A stretch of DNA of 64,000 nucleotides, taken from Burkholderia pyrrocinia (GTDB lineage Bacteria > Pseudomonadota > Gammaproteobacteria > Burkholderiales > Burkholderiaceae). The notes beneath the pieces were generated by a model that saw only the letters and a program-made list of their open reading frames with translations, had not been told where the DNA came from and did no database searches. The position numbers were made by a program, and so were the translations under genes. This document shows positions 34,909-43,661 of the stretch, in pieces (within the stretch, counting starts at the first letter, position 1; each line of letters opens with the position of its first letter). The DNA lies in NCBI RefSeq assembly GCF_022809715.1, contig NZ_CP094459.1, forward strand, positions 434,001-498,000, given 5' to 3'.

Positions 34909-37900
34909 TGCGCCCCCTGTGCATTCGTTGCGTTGGCGGCCGCGATGGCCGGCGCTGCGCCCGGCGTGCCCGTGCCGGACTGGGTCGCGTTCTGCGCGGC
35001 GCCCGCGCTCGCGTCGGCGACCGACGACGGCAGTTGCAGGCCGCGCAGGCTCTGCTGCTGCGGCTGGTCGCCGCCGCCGCCCGTCGGTTGCGACGTGCTG
35101 ATGATGCGCATCGTCACCGACACGTTCACGCTGCCCTGCACCCACGTCAGGTCGAAGGTGCCGTCCGGACGGCGCTTGCGCTGCGCCGAGTTGATCAGCT
35201 TCTCGAGGCCGTAGCGGCCCGGCTCGTTGACGAGCTGCACCGTGCGGCCGTCGAAGGTCGTCGCGGACAGCGTCGCGCCCGGCGAGCCCTGCGGGTTCGG
35301 CCACACGAAGTTGGTCCACTGCGGCGGCGTGTTGCGGTAGCGCAGTTGCTGCCCGTCGATCGCGATCGTGTATTCCGTCGTGCCCGTGCTCGGCTGCGGC
35401 AGGATCTGGAACACCGTCTGCGGCTCGGACGCCGCGGCCGCGCCGCCTGCCGCCCCGCCCGCGAGCGGGGCGACCCAGCGCGCGAAGCCGTTCGTGAAGT
35501 CCGGCGTGAGCCCGATGCCCATGTCGCCCCACGTGCGGGCGGCGAGCGTGTCGCCGCGGCGCACCGCGAGCGGCCCGAGCGTCGTGCCGACGAACTTCGC
35601 GATCGAGCCGTCCGGACCGAATACCTGCGCGATCTCGCCGGCGCCGGCCTCGACCTTCGCATTGGCCGCGAACGGGTACTTCGTCGCGAGCGAGTTCTGG
35701 AACGGCTGGTAGACCTGCGCGTTCCACACCTTGTTGACTTCGGCGCTGGCCGGCTGGATCACGACCGCGAACGCCTGCATCAGCGGCCGCACGAGCAGCG
35801 GGCGCAGCGACTTGCGTTGCGAATCGGTGAGGCCCGTCAGCATCTGCTCGTCGACGAGCTTCAGCGACTCGGCGAGTTCCGAACCGTTGCCGTCGAGCGT
35901 CTGCTGCATCAGCTGGCGCGCGCCGGGGCCCGGGTCGCCCTGGTTCTTGATCACGTTGAAGCGGGTCCGGACCTTCGACAGCGAATCCATGTAGCCCTTG
36001 AGCATCGACGTGCCGTCATGCGTCGCGACGATCCGCGCGAGCCCGATGAACTCCTGGCCGACCGGACCCATCGGCACCTCGGCCGGATTGCCGTTGATGT
36101 CGATGTTGGCGGCCGCCACCTGGCCGGCCTGCGAGCGCGAGAACAGTTGCTTGACCCAGTTCACGACGCCCGTCTGCGCCTTCTTGATCGCCACGTTCGC
36201 GAGCGACGGGTTGTCCCACGACGTCTGGTCGTACGCGGTCTCGAGGATCTTGCGGATCGGCGAATCCTGCGGGTCGCCGAGGCGGTTCATCCCGTCGACG
36301 GCCTGGCCGAAGCTGCTGAAGCCCTGCACCGCGATGCCCTGCATGAACTTCTGCCAGTGCTGCGCGTACTCGGTCTTGTACATGCCGACCAGCGTCTTCT
36401 GGATTTGCTCGGGGCTGCCCTCGAGCGTCAGGTCGTCCTGCGTCGACGTGTTCAGCACCCAGTCCTTCGCCTGCAGTTCCTTGGTCGCCGCGTCGCGGAT
36501 CGCCGGCTGCACGTAGTCGAACCACGCTTCGCGCGTGAACGTGCCCGGAATCGCGTAGCTGCCGGCCACCAGCCCCTGGTTGCCGTCGCCGACGATGCGC
36601 GCGATGGTCATCGGCGCGAAGCGGGTCGACGCGCGCGCCTTGATTTCCTCGTAGACGCGCTGGCGGGCCGGCATGCCGCGCACCACGCGGCGCAGGTTCT
36701 CGCGGGTCTGGTCGACGAGCGCGAGGTTCGCGTCGATCATCGGCCAGTCGTTGTCGTTCACGCGGGCGAGGTAGAACGAGATCATGCGCTCCGCGCTCTT
36801 GATCATCTCGTCACGCGGCATGTTGCCGCGATTCGTCTCGAGCCAGCCGCGCCAGAAGCGGGCGAGCTGGTCGGTCAGGTGCGCCTGCTCGACGTGGCGC
36901 TTGTCGGACAGCATCAGGTACGTCTTGAGCGCGTTGTACGCGTCCTGCACGTTGGTCGGCGACGCGTCGCTGTAGAGGCCGCCCTGCGGCGCGGCCGGCT
37001 GTTGCGGCGCGGCGGCCGGCGCGGTGCCGGACGCGGCCGGTGCGGCGCCTGCCTGCGGTGCTGCGCCCGCCGCGTTCGTCGAGACCGGCATCGTGCCGCC
37101 CTGCACGGCGCCCGATTCGGGCGGGCGGGTCATCGGCACGAGCTGCTCGGGGTGCGCGTTCACGTCCTTCATGAACGACGCGAGGTTCTGCGACACGGGG
37201 GCCAGCAGGATCTGGCGCACGCCGTTGTAGTACTCGGTCAGCAGGTGCTGCTCGAGACGGTCGCCCTGGTACAGGCCGAGCGACACCGACAGTGGCTTGT
37301 CGCGGCGGAACTGCTCGAGCTGCTCGATCCGGTCTTCCAGGATGTCCATCGCCTGCAGGCGCGACTGCAGGTCGTTGCGGCCCTGCTGCAGGCGCGTGAC
37401 GTTGTCGAGGTCGGCCTGCACGTTCGAGACCAGCTGCTGGTTGCCGATCGTCGACCAGGTCCAGCCGCCGAGCGCGAGCGCGAGCGCCGCGACGAAGCCG
37501 AAGAAGGTCGCGTAGCGCAGCCGCGTCTTGGTCGGGCTGGCGAACTGGCGCACCGTCTGGCGGTCCGCGAAGATCACCTTTGAGAACAGGTCGCGCAGGA
37601 AGAAGCCGTTCTTCGAGAACGCGCTGTGCGGCTTCGGCAGCGCGGTTGCGTCGAGGCCGAAGCGGTGCGCGATGCGCTGCGCGGCCGCGCTGTTGGTTTC
37701 GCCTTCCTGCAGCGCGCTGGTGAAGTAGAAGCCGCGGAAGATCGGCTTGTACTGGAACGGGTTGTTCTCGAACAGCGTCGCGAGGAACGCGCGCAGCGAC
37801 GGCTTGATCGTCGAGAATTCGAGCGGGAAGCTCAACTGGCCCGGCGACAGCTGGTTGCCGCGCGACAGCGACAGCTGCGCGACGCTGATCTCCTTCAGCC

Positions 37901-38855
37901 CTTCGTAGAGTTCCTCGAAGTGCGTGTCGAACTGCGCGACCACGTCGCGCTTGTCGTCGGGCTCGTAGGGCAGCGTGGCGCCCCACACGCGGTCGTACTC
38001 GTGCTTGTCGCTGCTGCTGAAGAATTCGGTGAAGCCGGTGATCAGGTCGGCCTTCGTGAACATCACGTAGACCGGCGCGAACACCTCGAGCTTTTCCGTC
38101 AGCTCCTGAACGCGCTGGCGGAGGTTTTTCGCGAGGTTGATCGCGAATTCGGGGCGGTTGCCGGTGAGTTCGGCGATGCTCGCGGTGACGATGATGCCGT
38201 TGATCGGCGCCTTCGGGCGATAGCGCTTGAGCAGGCCGAGGAAGCCGAGCCACTCGCTGCGGTCTTCCTCGTGCACCGAATAGCGGCCGGCCGTGTCCAG
38301 CAGGATCCCTTCGGTCGTGAAGAACCAGTCGCAGTTGCGCGTACCGCCGATGCCGTGGATCACGGCGCTGTTCTTGTCCGCGAACGGGAACTGCAGGCCG
38401 GAATTGAGCACGGCGCTGCTCTTGCCCGCGGCCGGGTTGCCGATCACGATGTACCACGGCAGTTCGTACAGCGCGGAGCCGCCCGAGACCTGGCCGATCT
38501 TCGACGTCTTGATCGTCTTCACCGCGTCCGACAGGCGCGTGCGCAGCACGTCGAGGTCGGCCGTCTTCGCGTCGGGCGCGAGCGCGGCGGCGGCGGCGGC
38601 GGGTGCGGCGATCTTGCCGGTTTCCGCCTGCTCTTCCAGCACCTGGCCGAGCTGCTGGTTCGCGCGCTTCACGCGCCAGCGGCGCCACAGCGCGACGACG
38701 AGCCACAGCGCGAGGATCGCCGCGAACGCGATCGCCGCCCACAGGAGCGGCAGCTGCAGCATGTCGGCGACGATGAAGAGGATGGCCGCTAGCGCGACGA
38801 TCCCGACGATCGAGAGCGTACGCGGATGAGTCAGCACGTTGAGGATGCGTTGCAT
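34905..38855 (-). CDS. tssM: T6SS inner-membrane complex protein TssM (IcmF)
   Basis: A 1316-residue protein starting MQRILNVLTHPRTLSIVGIV. Two N-terminal membrane helices span about 14-31 and 37-57; a third near 480 (YATFFGFVAALALALGGW) precedes the large periplasmic domain. The cytoplasmic GTPase-like part has an intact Walker A, GNPAAGKS (residues 139-146). The C-terminus is the TssJ-binding region (MRIISTSQPTGGGGDQPQQQ). An Ala/Pro-rich low-complexity loop lies near 630. ATG 38855 is chosen because it begins at the first membrane helix; a longer frame to 38945 adds an unlikely Pro-rich lead. Confidence 0.96.
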   Translation of the reverse strand: MQRILNVLTHPRTLSIVGIVALAAILFIVADMLQLPLLWAAIAFAAILALWLVVALWRRWRVKRANQQLGQVLEEQAETGKIAAPAAAAAALAPDAKTADLDVLRTRLSDAVKTIKTSKIGQVSGGSALYELPWYIVIGNPAAGKSSAVLNSGLQFPFADKNSAVIHGIGGTRNCDWFFTTEGILLDTAGRYSVHEEDRSEWLGFLGLLKRYRPKAPINGIIVTASIAELTGNRPEFAINLAKNLRQRVQELTEKLEVFAPVYVMFTKADLITGFTEFFSSSDKHEYDRVWGATLPYEPDDKRDVVAQFDTHFEELYEGLKEISVAQLSLSRGNQLSPGQLSFPLEFSTIKPSLRAFLATLFENNPFQYKPIFRGFYFTSALQEGETNSAAAQRIAHRFGLDATALPKPHSAFSKNGFFLRDLFSKVIFADRQTVRQFASPTKTRLRYATFFGFVAALALALGGWTWSTIGNQQLVSNVQADLDNVTRLQQGRNDLQSRLQAMDILEDRIEQLEQFRRDKPLSVSLGLYQGDRLEQHLLTEYYNGVRQILLAPVSQNLASFMKDVNAHPEQLVPMTRPPESGAVQGGTMPVSTNAAGAAPQAGAAPAASGTAPAAAPQQPAAPQGGLYSDASPTNVQDAYNALKTYLMLSDKRHVEQAHLTDQLARFWRGWLETNRGNMPRDEMIKSAERMISFYLARVNDNDWPMIDANLALVDQTRENLRRVVRGMPARQRVYEEIKARASTRFAPMTIARIVGDGNQGLVAGSYAIPGTFTREAWFDYVQPAIRDAATKELQAKDWVLNTSTQDDLTLEGSPEQIQKTLVGMYKTEYAQHWQKFMQGIAVQGFSSFGQAVDGMNRLGDPQDSPIRKILETAYDQTSWDNPSLANVAIKKAQTGVVNWVKQLFSRSQAGQVAAANIDINGNPAEVPMGPVGQEFIGLARIVATHDGTSMLKGYMDSLSKVRTRFNVIKNQGDPGPGARQLMQQTLDGNGSELAESLKLVDEQMLTGLTDSQRKSLRPLLVRPLMQAFAVVIQPASAEVNKVWNAQVYQPFQNSLATKYPFAANAKVEAGAGEIAQVFGPDGSIAKFVGTTLGPLAVRRGDTLAARTWGDMGIGLTPDFTNGFARWVAPLAGGAAGGAAAASEPQTVFQILPQPSTGTTEYTIAIDGQQLRYRNTPPQWTNFVWPNPQGSPGATLSATTFDGRTVQLVNEPGRYGLEKLINSAQRKRRPDGTFDLTWVQGSVNVSVTMRIISTSQPTGGGGDQPQQQSLRGLQLPSSVADASAGAAQNATQSGTGTPGAAPAIAAANATNAQGAQ

Positions 38856-39044
38856 AGGACGTTCAGGTTCCGGTGCGATTCGGTGAGGCGACGCAGGCGC
38901 GCCGAGCGGCAAGGGTGGCGCCGCGATGTGTCGCCATGCTGTCAAACGGGATGAAGGGGGCCGGCATCAATGCGCCCGCGGCATCGGAGAAGGCGCGCGC
39001 ATTAATGAAAGGACGCTGTGAGATTTAAAACGGAAGCGGCGGCC

Positions 39045-39080
39045 GCAAAAAATCGCGCACCGGAATGCCCGATTTTTTGC
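39045..39080. repeat. Perfect 11-base inverted repeat upstream of tssM
   Basis: GCAAAAAATCG and CGATTTTTTGC are separated by 14 bases, inside the 301-base stretch 38856-39156 between tagX (upstream) and tssM (both leftward). The stretch has no gene. The hairpin could end the tagX transcript (the stem itself gives a short U run on the minus strand) or be a protein-binding site for tssM control. Which is not decidable from sequence. Confidence 0.45.
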
Positions 39081-39156
39081 GTCGCCCGTATCGTTTCCTG
39101 CCGGGATATTAAAAAGCCCCATGCCGCCCTCATTATTTCCTGTCCGGCAGCCCTGG

Positions 39157-40002
39157 CTAGCTGCCGCGTCCCAGTTTAAAACCGGGTTTATGGTATTCCA
39201 CGTGCCCGAGATCCATCATTTTCCAGCGGCCCCCCCAGGTCAGGCCGACCTGCTCGGCGACCTGGCCGTACAACTGGTAGCCGCGCATCGCCCACGGATC
39301 TTTCTCGGAAATGACCAGCTTGCCGTCGCGCAGGAATGCATTGTCGGCCGCCAGCCCGAATTGGTGATAACTCTGGAAGGCCGCCGCATTGGTCACGTTG
39401 CTGCCCATCTGCGCCAGCCGGTTTTGCCGTTCCGGGCTCCGGTAACCTTCCAGCAGCGCCATTTCATAACCGTATTGTTCGTGCATGATCTTGTAGACCA
39501 GCAGCAAACGCGTACGGAAATCCGGGTCCAGCAGGTTCCAGTCGCGGCTCGCATCCTTCAGCGCCGGGCGCACCTGTTCGACTTCCCGGGTGGCGAAGAC
39601 TTCCGGCGGCAGCGGCGGAGGCGGCACGAGCTGTTCGCCCTGCAGCAGCGCGGCGATCTTCTCGTCGGGCACGCGCGCCGTGTCGTCGTACTGGAACAAT
39701 TGCCGGCCGCGTAACGCAATGGCGACCAATGGCGGCGTCGCAAGAATACCTGCCGATACCGTAATCATCAAGCGCCGCCGAACCAGTAAATTTTGCACAT
39801 CGTTTAATGCGCCGCGCGTAGCGCTTGCCGATTTAACAATCTGACTCCGCGTACGCGTGGCGCGATCGTTCGCACGGCGCGTAAGACGGCCGTGAAACTG
39901 GGCGACGGATTCGAAAACCGTCGCGCGGATACCCGGTAAAAGCAACAGTGCCGCAACCGCGACGGCAAGGGCGAAATAGGCGACGAGTGCGACGGCAATC
40001 AA
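39157..40002 (-). CDS. tagX: M15 (VanY-type) peptidoglycan peptidase of the T6SS locus, TagX-like
   Basis: A 281-residue protein with an N-terminal membrane helix (about 2-24) and another hydrophobic segment near 78-95 (ITVSAGILATPPLVAIAL). The C-terminal half is an M15 peptidase: YRSPERQNRLAQMGSNVTNA, the metal-binding SYHQFGLAAD (pattern SxHxxGxAxD) and the catalytic-side DLGHVEYH. In Acinetobacter a T6SS-encoded M15 enzyme, TagX, cuts peptidoglycan to let the apparatus through the wall; the same task is likely here. The frame has no ATG near its start; TTG 40002 with GGGGA just upstream is the best candidate. It is divergent from the next gene by 121 bases. Confidence 0.82.
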   Translation of the reverse strand: MIAVALVAYFALAVAVAALLLLPGIRATVFESVAQFHGRLTRRANDRATRTRSQIVKSASATRGALNDVQNLLVRRRLMITVSAGILATPPLVAIALRGRQLFQYDDTARVPDEKIAALLQGEQLVPPPPLPPEVFATREVEQVRPALKDASRDWNLLDPDFRTRLLLVYKIMHEQYGYEMALLEGYRSPERQNRLAQMGSNVTNAAAFQSYHQFGLAADNAFLRDGKLVISEKDPWAMRGYQLYGQVAEQVGLTWGGRWKMMDLGHVEYHKPGFKLGRGS

Positions 40003-40123
40003 CGAAATCCCCGGAAATTGGAATTGATTGTGTTTTGCAATGCTTGCTCTTAGAATCAGGCTGCTTTGAGAGGCCGGGCTATATTATCGCGGTGAATTAA
40101 ACCAGGATTCAATGAGACGCTGA

Positions 40124-41089
40124 ATGAGTGCGCCGGAAAATTCAAATTCGAAAACTCCACCCAGCCTGCTGTCCGATACTAAACCGGAAGGCAACGGAGG
40201 AGCTCAGCAGTCTCGCATTCTCGCGAATCTGGAAGGGCGTGTCACGCCGCCCGCCGAACCGGCGCGCCGTTCGCTGAAGGCACCGATTGCGGCCGTCGTG
40301 GCATTGGTGGTTGCCGTCGGCGGCTGGGGCGCATGGCGCATGCAGCAGCATTCGGGCGAGCAGGCCGTCGCTGTCACGGCTGCAGCCGCGCCCGCAGCGG
40401 CCGAGCCGGCCAAGGCCGCACCGGCCAGCGGTGCCGCCGTGCAGGTCGCGCAGAATGGCGCGTCCGCCGCGCAGCCGGCCACGATCGTCAACGACGATTC
40501 GGCTTCCCGGACCGTTGCGTCCGCATCGTCCGCGTCCGGCGCGGACAACAGCCGCCTGTCGCGCGCGCTCGCCGATGGCGCCGACGACGCATCGGGCACA
40601 GCCACGGCCGGCGCTGCCGCAGCCGCCACGGCCGCAGCGGCAGCGACGACGAAAACTGCGAAGGCCGACGCCGCGAAGAGCACGAAGGTCGCGCAGGGCA
40701 AGGCCAACACGAAGGCCGAGACGAAGGCTGAAGCCCGCAAGCATCGCAAGGAACAGGAAGCCGAGCTCGCGCAGGCGAAGAAGCGCCGCGATGCGGCGTC
40801 GACGCGTACCGCGAATGCGAAGGCGGCCGGGAAGGACGATCCGGATGCCGATCTGCTCGCTGCGCTCGTCGCGCGCACGAAGCCGGCCGACAAGAAACTC
40901 GCCGCGCAGAAGGCGCAGGCCGTGCCGACCAAGACGGCGGCGGCGACCGGTTCGCTTGGGGCGCGCGTGAAGGAGTGTTCGGAGCGCGGCTTCTTCGAGG
41001 ATCAGTTGTGCCGCTGGCGCGTCTGCGACGGCCACTGGGGCAAGGACCCGGCGTGCCCGAACGCCGCGCAGTCGGAGACGCGGCAGTAA
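40124..41089 (+). CDS. Ala/Lys-rich membrane-anchored protein of the T6SS locus, unknown function
   Basis: A 321-residue protein with a cytoplasmic N-terminus (~50 residues), one membrane helix (about 53-70, APIAAVVALVVAVGGWGAW) and a long periplasmic Ala-rich segment. A TolA-like Lys/Ala/Glu coiled stretch follows (about 180-230, KAETKAEARKHRKEQEAEL). A small C-terminal Cys-rich end reads RVKECSERGFFEDQLCRWRV and CDGHWGKDPACP, with four Cys that could form two disulfides. The build resembles a periplasm-spanning linker. It is divergent from tagX and the last gene with a plausible link to the T6SS locus; I do not recognise the family. Confidence 0.75.
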   Translation: MSAPENSNSKTPPSLLSDTKPEGNGGAQQSRILANLEGRVTPPAEPARRSLKAPIAAVVALVVAVGGWGAWRMQQHSGEQAVAVTAAAAPAAAEPAKAAPASGAAVQVAQNGASAAQPATIVNDDSASRTVASASSASGADNSRLSRALADGADDASGTATAGAAAAATAAAAATTKTAKADAAKSTKVAQGKANTKAETKAEARKHRKEQEAELAQAKKRRDAASTRTANAKAAGKDDPDADLLAALVARTKPADKKLAAQKAQAVPTKTAAATGSLGARVKECSERGFFEDQLCRWRVCDGHWGKDPACPNAAQSETRQ

Positions 41090-41294
41090 CGCGTCCTGCG
41101 CATGCCGCGATGCCGTATCTGCGCCGCCCGTTGGGCGGCGCGTTGCTTTTGGGCATGGAAGCTGCCGGTATCATGCGGCGTGACACTGTCACGAGTGCGT
41201 CACGCCCGTCGGGCATACGTCTCCTTTCTTTTCCCGGCGCGGGCCCGCGACCCGCGATGTGCGGCGCGCCGCGCATCGCACGACTTTCGACACG

Positions 41295-42323
41295 ATGGAC
41301 CTGATCGTACAGACTTACGGCGCCGATACGTCCGGCATGGTGTGCGGCTTCCGCTTCGTTCCGGGCGGATCCGGCGCAATGCTCGACGCCGATGCGGCCG
41401 CCGCGTGGCTGCACACGTGCCGCGAGCGCGACGCGGTCGCGTCGGACGATTTCGTCTGGCTGCACTTCAATCTCGCGCACGGCGCGAGCGAGCGCTGGAT
41501 GCGCACGCATCTCGGGCTGCCGGACAGCTTCTTCGCATTCCTCCACGAAGGTTCGCGCTCGACGCGCATCGAGCAGGAAGACGGCGCGTTGCGCGCGATC
41601 GTCAACGACGTGATGTTCAACCTCGAGCTGACGCCGTCGGAGATCGCGACGCTGTTCGTCCACGTCGAGCAGCGCATCATGGTCACCGCGCGGCTCAAGC
41701 CGCTGCGCTCGGTCGACACGCTGCGCGCATGCGTGCGCGACGGCGAGCAGTTCCGGTCGCCAGCGGAACTGCTCGTGCACCTGCTGCGCGACCAGGCCGA
41801 CCTGCTGATCCAGATCATGCGGCGCACGAGCATCGACGTCGATCGCATCGAGGATCGCTTTTTGTCGCAGCGGCTTACGTCGAGCCGCATCGAACTCGGC
41901 GCGATGCGCCGCACGCTGACACGCCTGCAGCGCATGCTTGCGCCCGAGCCCGGGTCGATCTTCCGGCTGCTCGCGAAGCCGCCCGCGTGGCTGCACGTGG
42001 AAGACACGCAGGAGCTGCGCGAATCGACCGAAGAGTTCTCGCTGGTGCTCGGCGATCTGTCGGGGCTCAACGAGCGGATCAAGCTGTTGCAGGAAGAGAT
42101 CGGGTCGCGTCTCGACGAGCAGAACAACCGGACGCTGTTCACGCTGACGCTCGTGACCGTGATCGCGCTGCCGATCAACATCGTCGCCGGCTTCTTCGGG
42201 ATGAACGTCGGCGGCGTGCCGTTCTCGGAGAACAAGCACGGCTTCTGGCTGATGGTGCTGCTCGTCGCGGGCTTCACCGCGCTCGCCGCATGGTGGGCGT
42301 TCCGACGTCGCGACGATCGCTAG
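41295..42323 (+). CDS. CorA-family metal-ion transporter (ZntB-like)
   Basis: A 342-residue protein with a large cytoplasmic domain and two C-terminal membrane helices (about 282-301 and 316-335). The signature GMN (residues 302-304, FFGMNVGGVPF) closes the first helix. Family landmarks include FVWLHFNLAHGASERWMR and LVTVIALPINIVAGFFGM. The VGGVPF following GMN is closer to ZntB-type zinc exporters than to classical CorA, so the ion (Mg, Zn or other) is not certain. ATG 41295 begins MDLIVQTYGADTSGM; the upstream extension is non-coding. Confidence 0.9.
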   Translation: MDLIVQTYGADTSGMVCGFRFVPGGSGAMLDADAAAAWLHTCRERDAVASDDFVWLHFNLAHGASERWMRTHLGLPDSFFAFLHEGSRSTRIEQEDGALRAIVNDVMFNLELTPSEIATLFVHVEQRIMVTARLKPLRSVDTLRACVRDGEQFRSPAELLVHLLRDQADLLIQIMRRTSIDVDRIEDRFLSQRLTSSRIELGAMRRTLTRLQRMLAPEPGSIFRLLAKPPAWLHVEDTQELRESTEEFSLVLGDLSGLNERIKLLQEEIGSRLDEQNNRTLFTLTLVTVIALPINIVAGFFGMNVGGVPFSENKHGFWLMVLLVAGFTALAAWWAFRRRDDR

Positions 42324-42344
42324 CGCCGGCGCCGTTTCGGCGCG

Positions 42345-42497
42345 TCAGCGCAGCAGCGCGATCGCGCGTTCGCCGATCACCATCCCGAGCAGGCCGACGA
42401 GCGCGACGAGCGGCGGGGCCGGCGAGCGCACGTGCAGCAGCGCATACAGCACGCCGACGCCGAGGCCCACCGCGAGCGAAGTCAGGTAATCCATCAT
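42345..42497 (-). CDS. XapX-domain small membrane protein
   Basis: A 50-residue protein (MMDYLTSLAVGLGVGVLYAL...AIALLR) with two short hydrophobic segments around the RSPAPPLVALVGLLGMVIGE motif, which is the XapX (DUF1427) signature. The start could be either of two adjacent ATG codons (42497 or 42494). GGGAGACC lies just upstream. It ends 21 bases from the convergent CorA gene and is 24 bases downstream of the oxidoreductase stop, so it is probably co-transcribed with it. Function is unknown. Confidence 0.8.
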   Translation of the reverse strand: MMDYLTSLAVGLGVGVLYALLHVRSPAPPLVALVGLLGMVIGERAIALLR

Positions 42498-42521
42498 GGC
42501 GGTCTCCCGTGCGGTCCGGCG

Positions 42522-43499
42522 TCAGGGCTTGAGGATGACGCGCTCGCGCGCACCGGCCAGCACCGCGCGATACGCGTCGTGTGCGCGTTCGAGCGGGTAC
42601 ACGTAGTCGTCGCCGATCGGGAACGGGCGCAGCGTGCCGTTGCCGAAGCCGGGTGCGAGCGTGTCGAGGATCTGCGCGACCGCGGCGCCGCCGAGCTGCA
42701 GCGAATCGATACCCACGTACGTATGCTGGCCGCGATAGAACGCGAAGATGTCGAACGGCACGCTGCGGTCGATCGTCGAGATGAAGATCTGCCGCGCACC
42801 GATCGCCATCGATGCGTTCGCTGCTTCGAAATACGGGCTGCCGACCGTGTTGTAGACGATGTCCGCGCCGCGGCCGCCGGTCGCCGCGTGCACGGCATCG
42901 GCGACGGGCCAGCGCGACGCGTCGATCATGTGCACGTCGCCCGATGCATGGCCGCGATAGCCGCCGGGGCCGCGCTCGACGCCGATCACGGTCGCGCCGC
43001 GCGCGGTCGCCAGCTGGATCGCGGCCTGGCCGACCTTGCCGTTTGCACCGAACACCAGCACGACGTCGTCGGCCGTCGGCATGCCGGCCCGGCGCAAACC
43101 CTCGTATGCGGTGACGAACGGCACACCGACGCCGGCCGCTTCGTCGAGCGTCAGCACGGCCGGCTTGCGGCGCACCAGTGCCGCGTCGAGCACGAGCCAT
43201 TCCGCGTGCGAGCCGTCGCGCCCCACGCCGAGATCGCCGCCCGATCCCCACACGGGCGCGCCGATCGACTCGGCCGGGCCGCTGCGCACGATGCCGGCCC
43301 AGTCGCGCCCGGGCGTGCGCGGCCACACCGCGTGCGGCATGCGGCCGAGCGCGGCCTTCACGTCGCTCGGGTTGACGCCGGCCGCGCGCACCTCGATCAG
43401 CATCTGGCCGTCGGCCGGCACGGGTTGGTCGATTTCCCTGACGCGCGCGTCGAGCGACTCGATGTCGGCGGCGGGGGCGTCGAAGCGGATGCTGCGCAT
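42522..43499 (-). CDS. Zinc-independent alcohol dehydrogenase/quinone oxidoreductase (MDR family)
   Basis: A 325-residue protein starting MRSIRFDAPAADIESLDARV. The GroES-like domain has VRAAGVNPSDVKAALGRMPH and TPGRDWAGIV. The cofactor-binding Rossmann part has VLVFGANGKVGQAAIQLATA (GxxGxxG-like) followed by GATVIGVERG, suited to NADPH. The usual zinc ligands of alcohol dehydrogenases are not evident, so a quinone-reductase-type activity is more likely. A far longer upstream frame to 45317 is antisense to the LysR gene and spurious. It is divergent from the LysR gene, which probably controls it. Confidence 0.88.
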   Translation of the reverse strand: MRSIRFDAPAADIESLDARVREIDQPVPADGQMLIEVRAAGVNPSDVKAALGRMPHAVWPRTPGRDWAGIVRSGPAESIGAPVWGSGGDLGVGRDGSHAEWLVLDAALVRRKPAVLTLDEAAGVGVPFVTAYEGLRRAGMPTADDVVLVFGANGKVGQAAIQLATARGATVIGVERGPGGYRGHASGDVHMIDASRWPVADAVHAATGGRGADIVYNTVGSPYFEAANASMAIGARQIFISTIDRSVPFDIFAFYRGQHTYVGIDSLQLGGAAVAQILDTLAPGFGNGTLRPFPIGDDYVYPLERAHDAYRAVLAGARERVILKP

Positions 43500-43621
43500 G
43501 ATGGTCTCCGTGGCGGATGGCTGCCGCGCTGCCCGGCGGGCCGGCGCGTGCAACGAGTGGAAAGGATGAATGCAGTCTAGTTGGGGCGGTTTGACACGGA
43601 AATATGCAAAGGTGGATGATT

Positions 43622-43647
43622 GTTTTGCGATTTGCGCATAGCAAAAC
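43622..43647. promoter_or_regulatory. Putative LysR-type operator
   Basis: A perfect dyad, GTTTTGC and GCAAAAC with a 12-base spacer, lies 14 bases before the lysR ATG in the divergent region 43500-43661. A TTGACA at 43591 could be the -35 of the rightward promoter. The placement suggests self-control of the regulator and control of the divergent oxidoreductase (inference). Confidence 0.45.
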
Positions 43648-43661
43648 CCGAGGCCCCCTGA

